From: Ambrosia x helenae
Lineage: Eukaryota; Streptophyta; Magnoliopsida; Asterales; Asteraceae
NCBI GenBank assembly: GCA_030844895.1
Contig: CM061231.1
Span: forward strand, 4,284,001-4,348,000
Length of the DNA: 64,000 nucleotides
Direction of reading: 5' to 3'
This document shows positions 22,146-32,599 of this stretch, one piece after another. The position numbers were made by a program, and so were the translations under genes. Position 1 is the stretch's first letter; each line of letters begins with the position of its first letter. A model generated the notes under the pieces. That model saw only the letters and a list, made by a program, of their open reading frames with translations. It had not been told where the DNA came from and did not search any database.

Positions 22146-22822
22146 TAGGGGTGTTCAAAATTCGATTCGGATTCGAAAAAATCAAAATTCGACTTAGTTC
22201 GATTCGATTACCAAGAATTCGATTCGTTTATTAAGAATTCGAATTCGATTCAATTTGAATTCGAGTCCAGACAATCGAATACGAATTTATGATTTTAAAT
22301 TTGATTCGATTCAAAATTCGAATAAAAACTGTACATGTATATTTTTAAATATATATACACACATATATACACAAATTTACACATTGAAAAAAAAAAGAAC
22401 TTCTAAATTTTGGTCAAACTCTAAGAACTCATAGTGTTTACAACTTTTACCATAACCATAATTTATAAGTTTACCTTATACATCACAAAACTCTAACAAA
22501 CTGTACTCTTTACTATTTTTATTATTCTCGTATTTTACATTGTTGTTTATCAGTTTTGTAGATTTGTATTTTATATGTTAAAAATAATGAGTTTGTATTA
22601 GTTTTAAAACTAAAAATAAAACAGTTTATTATTTATGGTGAATTTGAACTAAATCGAATTCGATTCGAATTCGAGTTTCTTATTCAAATCGAATACGAAT
22701 CGAATAAATTGAGTTTTAAAAGAATACGAATCGAATACGAATTCAGGTAAAAATATTAAAAATTCGAGAAATTTAATTCGAATAATTCAAAAATTCGTTA
22801 TTCGATTCGTTGAGCACCCCTA
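22146..22822. mobile_element. hAT-like element built of ATTCGATTCG words (677 bp)
   Basis: Ends TAGGGGTGTTCAA and TTGAGCACCCCTA are near-perfect inverted repeats. The flanks ATATAAAA (22138-22145) and ATATAAAT (22823-22830) match at 7 of 8 bases. The outer 150-180 bp on each side consist of iterated ATTCGATTCG and GAATTCGAAT words, and the centre is plain AT-rich DNA. No transposase. It has the same design as the element at 2618-3311. Confidence 0.78.
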
Positions 22823-22830
22823 ATATAAAT

Positions 22831-24230
22831 AAAAAGCCAAGTCAGCCACCAACTCAATGTTGGTACATATTTCTATGTGGATAATCCGTTGGTTAACTCT
22901 GTTGGTAAAATTTTGTTTATAAACCGTATTTTCTTCAAATAAGCACTTAATATCATCGTTTGTGATGATAAAAATATAAAAATTGTGATTTATTTTTAGT
23001 TATCATCAAAACAAAATGTGAAAGCTTTTTTAAATAGTCGTAATGATTCTAGAATGGATTTTGTTCAAGCAAAATGAGCAAATGGTGATTCGTCCATAAG
23101 GTGCGGTTCTCATTGTGAGTCTGTACATGCAGTTAAATATTATTATTCATGTATTTATTAATGTATTTATTATTAAAAAATCTATACAAGAAAATCTTGG
23201 TTTCACACTACTTTGGGTAGCTGATTCTAAAGACTTTTTGGTCATTAAAAGCGTGAATGTCAATTATTATTTTTAAAGCCAACTGTACCAATCATAAAAA
23301 TTATAAAATGATCAATTTTATTTATAGCTTACTAAAATAAGAGATATAACGTAACCACTTAGTAGAATAAGTTTTTCTTTTTATTTTATTTTTTTACCCA
23401 AAAGAACATATAAAATTTATTCTTTGACAATTGCAGTTTCGAAAATATCCCATTGGATGGGCTAAAGACCCTCTTTACACCTCTGATTCAGTCGATGTAT
23501 GAATTGATCGATTCTTTAAACGTGCTATACAAGTAATATGAAATATCAATCTTTATACTCATTGTTCAAATGTATCTATACTGTATGATATTTATTTTTG
23601 TCGTCATACGCGTTACGTAATTAGATAGAGTTGAATGACAATTGTGGCATATAATGCATCAATGCAAGCATGTTCGATGGGGAAATTCGTAGGAAGGTTC
23701 AAGGGACCATGGTATTTGATATCGTGGCTTGACTACATCCATACTTTATATGGTATTTGGTCCTTCTAGACTGCTTTGTTTTTCTTCATCAACGGTCATC
23801 TTTTCCTAACATATCTTACTTTCCAATTATAGTCCTTTTATTGTGTTCAGTTTTGCAGGAATTGGCTTTTAAAAGCACTTTTCATTTCACTCAAAACCAT
23901 CAAGTTTTAATTCTTCAGATTTATTGGTATGGAGTCGGTGAATACATAGGAGAGATACGGTGGCCACTGCCACCGAAGGGGAACACCATCCCCACTAAAA
24001 AAATTTCAGGGTTTTCGGTGAATTTTCACCCTCTTCACCGATTAATGTGATTGGTTAGATTTATTTATTATCATTTTTTTAAAAGGAAGGGAGAAGAAAG
24101 GGGAACCATTTCCTTGATTTGGAGGAATGAATGAGGAAAATAATGTGACGCTGATGTGGAATTTAGAAGAGTTGGGGAAAGAGGGCACCGCACCATATAG
24201 CCTCATTTGAGGATGAAAATTATTTAGGTT
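22831..24230. other. No confirmed gene
   Basis: AT-rich. An exon-like piece after TTGCAG at 23433 reads FRKYPIGWAKDPLYTSDS, then reaches a stop after VDV. Another piece near 23679-23760 reads MGKFVGRFKGPWYLISWLDY. Neither is recognised. 23930-24060 is GC-richer and may be part of a small element. Confidence 0.3.
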
Positions 24231-24247
24231 AAGAAGCTATATCTATA

Positions 24248-24562
24248 ATCCATCCATATTGGTGAAGTGGCTTTTGTTTCATCTATGTGATCAAAGGTTC
24301 AATCCCCACTTCCAACATTTATGGTTTGGTATCCGGGTGAAGATCGAATACGGGTGGTGCCAGTTCGAATCTGACGGGCGGCGAGGTTTTACCGAGTTCT
24401 ATAACACTGTCGTGCCTTTGGGCGGGTAGAGCTCGGGTTTCCGCGCATCGGGAGAAGGCGGGGGCTGCTGGAGGTCGAGTAGTCGATTCTTGGGCACGAC
24501 GCCCCGCAATGGTGGTTGCCACACAATTGTTCGCCGATAAAAAAAAAAGAAAAAAAAAAAAG
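24248..24562 (+). mobile_element. tRNA-derived SINE, copy 3 (315 bp)
   Basis: A complete SINE between perfect 17-bp duplications, AAGAAGCTATATCTATA (24231-24247 and 24563-24579). It has a B box GGTTCAATCCC (24296-24306), a second B-box-like GTTCGAATC (24363-24371), the GAGGTTTTACC block and GTGCCTTTGGGCGGGTAG, and an A-rich tail. The 3' half differs from copies 1 and 2, so it is a related subfamily. Confidence 0.9.
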
Positions 24563-24579
24563 AAGAAGCTATATCTATA

Positions 24580-25770
24580 TACCTAATATTAACTAACTGT
24601 TACGTATATGTTACAAGTATATGAGCTAAAAATTCTTTTACTCACTTCCTTTATTTTACTCATTGATATTATAGTTTGTAGTTTCATTTATATTTTATCT
24701 CAAAATATCAGATATAACATTTTTTAATTTTATTCAACCCATATAATATAATAAAAGGTATAATCAAGTTTTACATTAAAAGAAATAAACTTCTATCAAA
24801 TCCGTTAATTGAAATGAATGACAAGTATACAACCCATTCTTGTCTCCAACTAGGTATAGGATGAAAATTATTTATATAAATTTTATATCAAAAACTAAAT
24901 TCAATTAAAGACGAATATATTGAAATGAATGATAGGCATATAACCAATTCTTTTCTCTTAAGTAGGTATACGAGACAAACTATGATGAGCTATTTAAAAC
25001 TAGATTGCAAAACCACAAATTTGAAAGCCCATACAATAAACACACTATAACCAAGCTTGACTATGCTCTTGAACCTTAGTGAACTCATTATTTATATATA
25101 TACAATAGTTATAAGTTTAAGTAATAGCTATATAACTACAAAATTTCTATTATTGTATATTATATTATGGGAACATAACTAGATATAATTCTTTCTACCC
25201 AAAAAAATTATAGTTACACATTTTTTAACAACAATTCCTTGATTCTCTTGGATGAATACATCACACACAAGCAGTCCGCATGATCTATACTCGAAACTTT
25301 ATGGTTGGAAAGTACACAACTTATTGTCAGTTATAGGTTCGTAATAGAAGTAGTAGTAATAGTAGCCGTTAAAAAAAAGTAGTAGTAATAATAATAATAA
25401 TAGTTAAATTATATATACGCACCTAAACAAATAATAACTACTTAATAATGTATATGTTGAGCATCAACCGAGTTCCATATTGAAAAATTATCATCGGCAG
25501 ATCTCGAGCTTTAGACATAGAGTTCGAAAGAGATAGAGCTCAAGCTCGGCTCGAGCTATCTTAATTTAAAAGAGCTTAGCTCTAGTAGCTAACAACAAAC
25601 CACCTTGTTTCCGACAATGTAGAATAATGGACCAAAAATGTGAAAATGCTTATTATAAGGTGAATGTTGGAAACTGAAGAATTGTTGAAGGAATATTATT
25701 GCAATTGACTTTACTAAGAACCTCGAGTCCTCGATCCCTACCCCTCACCCAAAAAGGTGTTCCTCGACAA
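24580..25770. other. No gene seen, upstream of the VQ gene
   Basis: AT-rich, with short AAT/AGT repeats near 25345-25405. The last few hundred bases are presumably the promoter region of the VQ gene. CTCGAGCT/AGCTCGAG words cluster at 25500-25560. Confidence 0.4.
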
Positions 25771-25773
25771 ATC

Positions 25774-25780
25774 TATATAA
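25774..25780 (+). promoter_or_regulatory. TATA box of the VQ gene
   Basis: TATATAA followed by ACCAACCAAC, 174 bp upstream of the ATG at 25954. The position would give a 5' leader of about 145 bases. Confidence 0.6.
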
Positions 25781-25953
25781 ACCAACCAACGAACATAATT
25801 ATATATTCATATCTATTTATCTTTTTGTACTTGGCTTTGTACAAAATATTTTTTGCTCACATATATTTTCTCCATTTAGAGTACGTTCTTTCTCCATTAC
25901 TCGAGTTCAATTGGGAGCCCGATCGCGATATTTGCTTAAGTTGTTTGTTTACT

Positions 25954-26265
25954 ATGTCAAGATCAAGAAGAGGAGACCCCATCAAGGTTGTGATCATCAA
26001 AACCGAGTATATTGAGACCGATGCCATGAACTTTAAATCGGTGGTGCAACATCACACGGGAAAAGATTCACCCAACCCCGCCTTGTCTCTAAACGATAAG
26101 CTATCACGCGGTGGTAAGAATGATGGTGGTGCTTGTGGTCGTGTTGGCAGCGGTGGCAGCATGAGTTCACCTATGTTGAATAAAGGGATGTCGTTTAGAG
26201 ACCTTGATAAGTTGCTACTTGAGCTGCCTACCTTGGATGAAATGTATCAATTTTGTGTTGATTAA
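25954..26265 (+). CDS. VQ motif-containing protein (103 aa)
   Basis: A small single-exon plant regulator. VQ proteins are nuclear or plastid cofactors that bind WRKY transcription factors and tune defence, stress and developmental responses. The VQ motif FxxxVQxxTG is at residues 27-36 (FKSVVQHHTG), preceded by the usual KVVIIKTEYIETDAMNF. A glycine- and serine-rich low-complexity part follows (about 53-72), then a conserved-looking end, FRDLDKLLLELPTLDEMYQF. The size and the N-terminal position of the motif match the short VQ1/VQ10-like class. The residue before TG is H, where most family members have L, F, V or Y. A frame open upstream to 25699 exists, but the ATG at 25954 fits the TATA box and the family start MSR..GDPIKVV. 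The gene looks intact and has no near neighbour of related function. Confidence 0.9.
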   Translation: MSRSRRGDPIKVVIIKTEYIETDAMNFKSVVQHHTGKDSPNPALSLNDKLSRGGKNDGGACGRVGSGGSMSSPMLNKGMSFRDLDKLLLELPTLDEMYQFCVD

Positions 26266-26357
26266 ATTCAGTTCATTACTATCAAATGCTTCCCTTTTTT
26301 CTCCTTGTATAAAAATATAAATACTGTATACATATTTGTATATCCATGTATTTTTTT

Positions 26358-26363
26358 AATAAA
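26358..26363 (+). terminator. Poly(A) signal of the VQ gene
   Basis: AATAAA 92 bases past the stop codon, within a TTTGTATAT/TTTTTAATAAATATTTTATTT stretch typical of plant 3' ends. Confidence 0.55.
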
Positions 26364-26899
26364 TATTTTATTTCATATTAAAATTTGATAAATTATGTAT
26401 AGAGTTTTCTCATTAAAATGTTATATTAAAAACAGGTGACTGTAAATATACTTTTTTTCTTATGAAATTACTACTTATTCATTAAACTTAGTATAACTAT
26501 CCATTACGGACGTTATATTTGAGTGGTAAATGGTAATATTAAGGGGTTGTAATAGTGTCCCTAAATTTTTATTTTTTTTGAAAAAACATATTTTATCCCT
26601 TAAATTACACCATTTTTATGCACAACCAAGATAGAACATGCGTATCACCAAAGTAACATTTTACTACTTAGTTATCACTAGGCCACATGCCACAACCCAA
26701 ATGCTTGTCCCTCTTAAATTGGCTGGCGGGGATTTAAATCTTATTAGAGATAAGTGTACTGGGTAAGTATTTCCTTAAAAAAACAAATCGTCATTGATTT
26801 GATTTTATGCTAGAGTTGAGAAAATAGCAATTAAGTTGATTTGATATTATTTTTCCAATTACAAGGGATATGTAATTTTTTTTAAAAATTTTGGCATGG
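26364..26899. other. No gene seen
   Basis: AT-rich intergenic sequence without clear repeats. Confidence 0.4.
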
Positions 26900-28728
26900 C
26901 CGGCTATAGCCTAAGCGGGGAGAGTTGACTAACCTAAACTAAAAACACCAACCTACCCTCCTTCCTCACTCACGATTATATAAGGGCAAGAGGCCAAGAG
27001 TTAGATGCACAAACAAGCTCTCAATACATCACTACACATAACAAACCATACCTCACCTCTTCTTTTTCCTTTCGGCCGAGACCAAGAACCGGTCCCTCAG
27101 ACCTTTTCACGATCACAAACCATCGACCAAGCCTCATCAAGCAAGGACCGAAGGCATTAAGGTTGCATTAAGGAAGCTAGACGTGGATTTCGGGCCATTC
27201 TCTTGTTCTATTCGATTCACATACTCGGTAAGCCATCTAACCATATTTCCTTCAAAAACCATTCACATTAATCGGCCCATGGTTCACCCGAGCCCTCTCA
27301 CCCATGGTTATAACACCATACACGATTAAAGTGGAGTAAAAATCGACTAAACACTCAAGATTTACATGTAGAATTCCATAAATAATCACACATATACATT
27401 TATGCATACGGCATACACATGTACCTTAGAGGCACATGATCGAGCTTGTACATACACACACGCATACGTACGAGTGTATGTGTGTGAGTATCGAGTTATA
27501 TAAATGCCACAAATGTCAATTTTGGAACTTAAATTACAATATATATATATATATATAGGCTATTTTGGAAACATGTGTTAAAATCCGAGAAACAAACTTT
27601 AAATAAGCTTTAACACAAGACTCTTGGAAAAAAAACATGTGTTAAAAACCAAGGTGTATGTGGTAACTAGATTAAAACATGAGTACACGACATTTTTACC
27701 TAGGGAAGGCCCAAAACCTATGTTAATGTGCCATACTTGGTACAAACAGTTAACACACATAACATATGACATCGGTTTTGCCCAAATGATTAGTCGTAGA
27801 CACAAATAACGACAATAACGAGCTTTTTCAACACATACAGTGTGTGACATATATGGACAGAAACACACAGTCCATAGGTGTTCGAGTCAAGTGAACAAAT
27901 GCATGGTAAATAGTACAATACATAGACTTAAGTTGTCCTTATTTGAATCTACGGCAGCATTATTCAGACATTTTCACACCATATTCCATCAGTCTTTAGC
28001 ATTCAGACATCAGGTGAGTTCCCACGGCCCCATTTTTACTGTTTTCATACTTTTTGGGGGGAAAACATGCGTACAAGTTCAATAACATTTTGACTATTAT
28101 GTGATCATGAGACATAAAGGTTCAAAGTACTCATAAGCCCTCGTGTCAAACATTTTACTGTAACCATTAGCTATGGACTTAGCCATGAAACACCGGAATA
28201 GATCTATTGGGTTGACACCCCTAATCTTGGTTAGCCGCTCTAACCGAATGACAGATATCAAAAGAGAGCTTGTATTTCACTTTACATTCATTGTATTTAG
28301 TGTACAATGGGCGAGACACAACATTAGTCAAGGTTTGGTTACGGGCTCATGACAGTCACATGATGATTATTGTCCTAGCTAGACAATGATCCATTCACCC
28401 ATGGTTTATATAAAACTCAAAACCCGTGACCTCACTAACTTAATTGTTGACATATTTTAATTGCATGTTTTTCAGGCAGTTAGTTGAGCAACATGGAACT
28501 TGGAGTCGCGCACGAGCATCTCGGGGATTTAGTGAACCTTGTTTTGGGAATGGTTTAGACATGTCATTTTAAACAATGGTTTTTAAGATAATGTTTTGTT
28601 TATTTATGCTAAACACTATCGTTTTTTTAATATATCTCCTAAAGTATGAATTTGATGCTTGCGTGACTTGTGTGCTTGAAAACCTTTCGATGTTATATCT
28701 CGGGTTTCCGCCTTGACGAGGTGTGACA
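26900..28728 (+). mobile_element. LTR-like block, probably a solo or partial LTR
   Basis: The right end, GGGTTTCCGCCTTGACGAGG then TGTGACA (to 28728), matches the end type of other LTRs in this window (TTTCCGCCATCGGTTGGGGTGT-CA). A TATA box (TATATAA, 26977-26983) precedes a pyrimidine-rich leader, as at an LTR U3/R border. Inside, GATCTATTGGGTTGAC (28201) parallels GATCTATTGGACTGAC in the solo LTR at 41621. The left end and any target duplication were not found. Includes a short TA run at 27539-27558. Confidence 0.5.
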
Positions 28729-28773
28729 CTATACCTGACAAAAAAATGGATTTATAATTAAATATACTATTTA

Positions 28774-28803
28774 CTAGATTATACCCCAGGAGCGTCCCGG
28801 GGT
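28774..28803 (-). mobile_element. Helitron-type 3' end, second family (minus strand)
   Basis: Read on the minus strand: hairpin ACCCCGGGACGCTCCTGGGG, a short ATAAT spacer, CTAG, then T. The arrangement is that of a Helitron 3' end, but the hairpin differs from the family at 7599, 13441 and 20720. Confidence 0.5.
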
Positions 28804-28887
28804 ATGACATATCAATTTTACATATGAAATAGAATGATGCGTTTTACAACTACATGCACGAAAGCTTCAGGTAGCACATACTCTAAA

Positions 28888-29028
28888 ACAATTAACAATG
28901 TATCTCCAATGTAAATGCCTAACCTTAAACAATGTATAACTCTAATGTTAACATCTAACCTAAAACAATGTATAACTCTAATATTAATACCTAACCTAAA
29001 AAATGTACAACTCCAATGCTAACACCAG
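28888..29028. repeat. Tandem repeat, about 36-38 bp, four units
   Basis: Units of the form ACAATGTATAACTCTAATG plus TTAACATCTAACCTAAA repeat four times with increasing divergence. They lie within about 100 bp of the Helitron-type end, so they may be subterminal repeats of that element. Confidence 0.7.
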
Positions 29029-30300
29029 TTGAAAATAGAATTCATATTTACTGGTTTGGATATAATTAGTGACTTGCCTATACAGGATTAATGAATTACC
29101 TGAACACTTTGTGTTTTTTTTCCTGTATGAACAAAACCCCACAAAAAATAGTCGTTTTTTATATAGCACTATGGTACTCGTTGGAAAGATAATAAAACGC
29201 TCGTTAATTTGACGTAATTTTTTTTCTTTAAAAACTCTCGTATATAAAAGATATTAACGTTTAAAAATTATTGGAGAAAACATGAGAGAGAAAAAAAATC
29301 TATTTTTTAATTTTTTTTTCGTAAAATAACTTAATGCCCCTATGACATGCCATTTTTAGCTTTAATTTTATATCATTAATGACATGTTATTGCCAATGGC
29401 ACACTTAAAAGGGTGGATGCCCTCTTTAAGTGTCATGTGACATTTATTGATTTCAATTATTATTATAGACAGATACATTGTCTTATTGGATTTTTATTAT
29501 TTTAAGAGAAAATTGCTCGAATAGTCTCTGTGGTTTGCACAATTTTAACCTATTGTCCCCAAGTTTTTAAAATTACATGTATAGTCCTCAACTTTTGGCG
29601 TTTCCTAACTCGGATAGTCTTTGGAGTGGCTGTGAATTTACTAAATTACCCTTTTGATGGATGGAAGTTAAATAATCCAGTTAAGTGGATGTAAAATTAC
29701 TAAGTTACCCTTACCCTAATAAAATAAAAAAATAATCAACTAATTAATAAAATATAAAGAGTGCCCACTTAACCCTTTAACCAATTATTTTTCTCCACCT
29801 ATTTTAGTGGACCCCACCAACTTCATCTTCCCCACCCTATCACCACCACCACCTAACCCCTTCCCCATATAAAAATCCCAAACCACCCATCCCTTGTACC
29901 TGTTCACATACACACACAACAGGAAACAACACCCACCTACCACCCTTGAGAAAGAAAGAACAATCGCCGGCTGAACCACGTCGACAGAGAAAGCTGAGAA
30001 AGAAAGCTGACTCGAGCTTCAACCGAACCACCAAAACCATCAGACCACCACGTCGGGGAACCAAAACAACAACCACCGGGTGAACCATAACCATACCGAG
30101 CCGCAACCATAACCAACAACCACTCAGCACTAGCGTGACCACAATCGAACCATAAAGTAGTTTTAACGTAAAAAGTATAAAAAGTACTTTGGGCTTTTGA
30201 TCAAAATAAATCAATGGATGAGATTAAAAGAGGAAAAGTATACGTTGAGTTTCTAAAAGAGGAGGAGAATAGCAAAATAGGTATAACCCACAATGGTTAG
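29029..30300. other. No gene seen
   Basis: AT-rich. The stretch 29510-29770 (TAGTCTCTGTGGTTTGCAC, TAGTCCTCAACTTTTGG) looks like a dispersed plant repeat without definable ends. The open frames at 29780-30210 are composition artefacts of an AC-rich sequence. Confidence 0.35.
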
Positions 30301-31290
30301 GTTTCACCCCCATTTTTTTAGCGTCCATAACTTTTTCATACGACATTATTTAAAAAAAAACACACCATAAAAACAAGCATTTTATCATCTTTCATTTGTA
30401 TACCATATTGCTATACTTTAAAAAAAATTGTTGGGTTGATATTAGTTGCGTCTAAATGTAAAAACGTGATATTATTACTTGCGTTTAAACATTCTGAATG
30501 TAACAATAGCTTTTTGTTTTTTTTATAAGTTTGTTTCCCCACACGAGTTGTTCATTTGGCTCTTCAGAATGATAAAATTACATTTTGTGGGTCTTGTTAT
30601 AGGTTTTAGGTTTTTTAGGAAGTGTGACTCCTAGATTGGGAGTTTGATCTGCTTCTATTCTACTTTCAGTGCACCCATCATACCCACTGACAGGAAAATA
30701 ATCGAGTTTTGATTGTGATTAACAATCTTCACGCGTATAAAATTAAAATGTTCTAGTCAGCGAGTACCGCTCTTGAGGGCCCTTCGTTGCAACTCCAAAA
30801 TAATAAAATATTTGCTGTTTGTGTGGCTAAATACGCACCAGTAGGTAAAGGCTTTAAGAGTAAATTGAGAGTTATTATTGTAAGTTTGTTTTCTTTATCA
30901 TCTAAAAGTATTTGATCTTGGATTATTATATGTATGTAAAAACTTGATATTACCTACTTGCGTTTAAACAATAATAACTTGCGTCTAAATGTAAAAAACT
31001 TGATATTACTTACTTGCGTTTTAGCATGTATAACTTGCGTTTTATCATTTATAACTTGCGTTTGATTAGGTCGTTTTACCAGGTCGTCTTATCAGGTATA
31101 ACTTGCGTTTCTAAAATGCAAGTATACCCTCAATAAAACGCAAGTTATCAACCCAACAATTTTATTAAAGTATAGCAATATGGTATGGAAATGAAAGATG
31201 ATGAAAAGTTTGTTTTTATGGTGCACTTTTTCTTTTTTTAAATAATGTAGTATGAAAAAAGATATGGCCGTTTTATCAATGGGGTGAAAA
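30301..31290. mobile_element. TIR element with ACTTGCGTTT subterminal words (about 1 kb)
   Basis: The arms 30301-30440 and 31147-31290 are diverged inverted copies (AAAATTGTTGGGTTGATA facing TATCAACCCAACAATTTT, and both contain CATATTGCTATACTTTAA or its complement). The space between holds repeated ACTTGCGTTT/TAACTTGCGTTT words, mostly 30950-31110, with the inverse AAACGCAAGT at 31136-31145. Long inverted arms with clustered short motifs suggest a non-autonomous DNA transposon, perhaps Mutator-like. No target duplication was confirmed. Confidence 0.6.
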
Positions 31291-32599
31291 TTGGAAAAAA
31301 TCAACAATTATAGTGATGGACAATAATACCATTTTTTGCTAGGAATATGTGTCAGCCCCTTATTCCTTTTTACGCTTATCACCATAAGCTACTTTTTACG
31401 TTAGTCTTACCCTTTTAAAATACTCGAGGTTTATAATCTTACCCTTTTTAAGTCTTGTAGAGATGGTTACGTGTTTTGAACGTACAATCCAATTATATTT
31501 TGCTACTATTTTCTTGACTTGAATCTAACACATAAAATATAGTAAGTTTAAAAAAGTTGCTTGGCGTTGCAGACGATATTTGTGTTAATCGCAATCACAC
31601 ACTTAAATAATATTATCCTCTCAAATATTGTCACCATGTAACAACTGATTTATTTATTTTTTTATTCGTAACGTCGATATCATCTATAGTTATATATTGG
31701 CAATATAATGACTTTGTTTTTAAGACTACAGTATTATTTGATTTTCAACTCAACATAAATCTATCCATACCATGGAAATTTGTTCATAGACGGTAGACCG
31801 CTAAAGACTAAACAATAAACTTACAACTTTAGAGCACATTATTAGGATAACAATCTAAGGTATAGACCGTGATGGCTAAGTTTCAACAAATTCAACTAAT
31901 TTGTAAGAACATGTGTAATGGTGGGTTAATTGAGTGTGGAAGGGGTCATTCGCGCTGCAACATCGCCTTCAAGAGCGTGAAAGGGGCAAATTGGCTATGG
32001 GCTTGAATTTTTTCACGGTGTGAATTGTCACAGTGATTGAGGGGCCATTCTCCTTCTTTGATTTGGCGTGGAAAATTCCACGATGTGGTTCCACTACGTC
32101 TAGCCTAAGAATGGAATTAGGTCGACTGTAATCTAGTTTTCAGGAATGTAGCGGATGTCGGTAAAAGAAAAAATATATAAAATTACGGGCCAACGCAAGT
32201 CAAGTTAAGTAAAATTTTGTTTACACCTATTAGCTAAAGATTGTTGTGGTAATCTTGAATAAGCTAATCCACGGATTAAAATTGGAACTTCTTATTAGTT
32301 TCATGTTAAAACTAGGGGTTTGCTCGCATGATGTGGCTAGTGTTACCGAGTTTCTATTAGAGATCGCAATTTAACTCGACATGTTTTAAAAACTTATTAT
32401 ATTTCGGTATTATTATTATAACTATGTAAATACTTTGTAGTTATATACTTAATTAAGCATTTAAATAAGATATTACATAATTTGAATACTATTTACTTAC
32501 AAAAATAGAAAATGTAAATTTAAACATTAATTTACTTCCAAAAAGGGGTGGCGGATTGTTGCACGTTTACCTGGTATCCTTATGTAATTTGCCTTTAAG
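31291..32599. other. No gene seen
   Basis: AT-rich apart from 31910-32110, which is GC-richer and may be a small inserted element. No coding region supported. Confidence 0.35.

Noticed and set aside
23433..23760. Exons of an unknown gene (FRKYPIGWAKDPLYTSDS and MGKFVGRFKGPWYLISWLDY)
   Set aside because: Stops follow quickly, no family is recognised, and no further exons could be joined.
29785..30214. Overlapping minus-strand frames
   Set aside because: They arise from an AC-rich low-complexity stretch and have no family resemblance.
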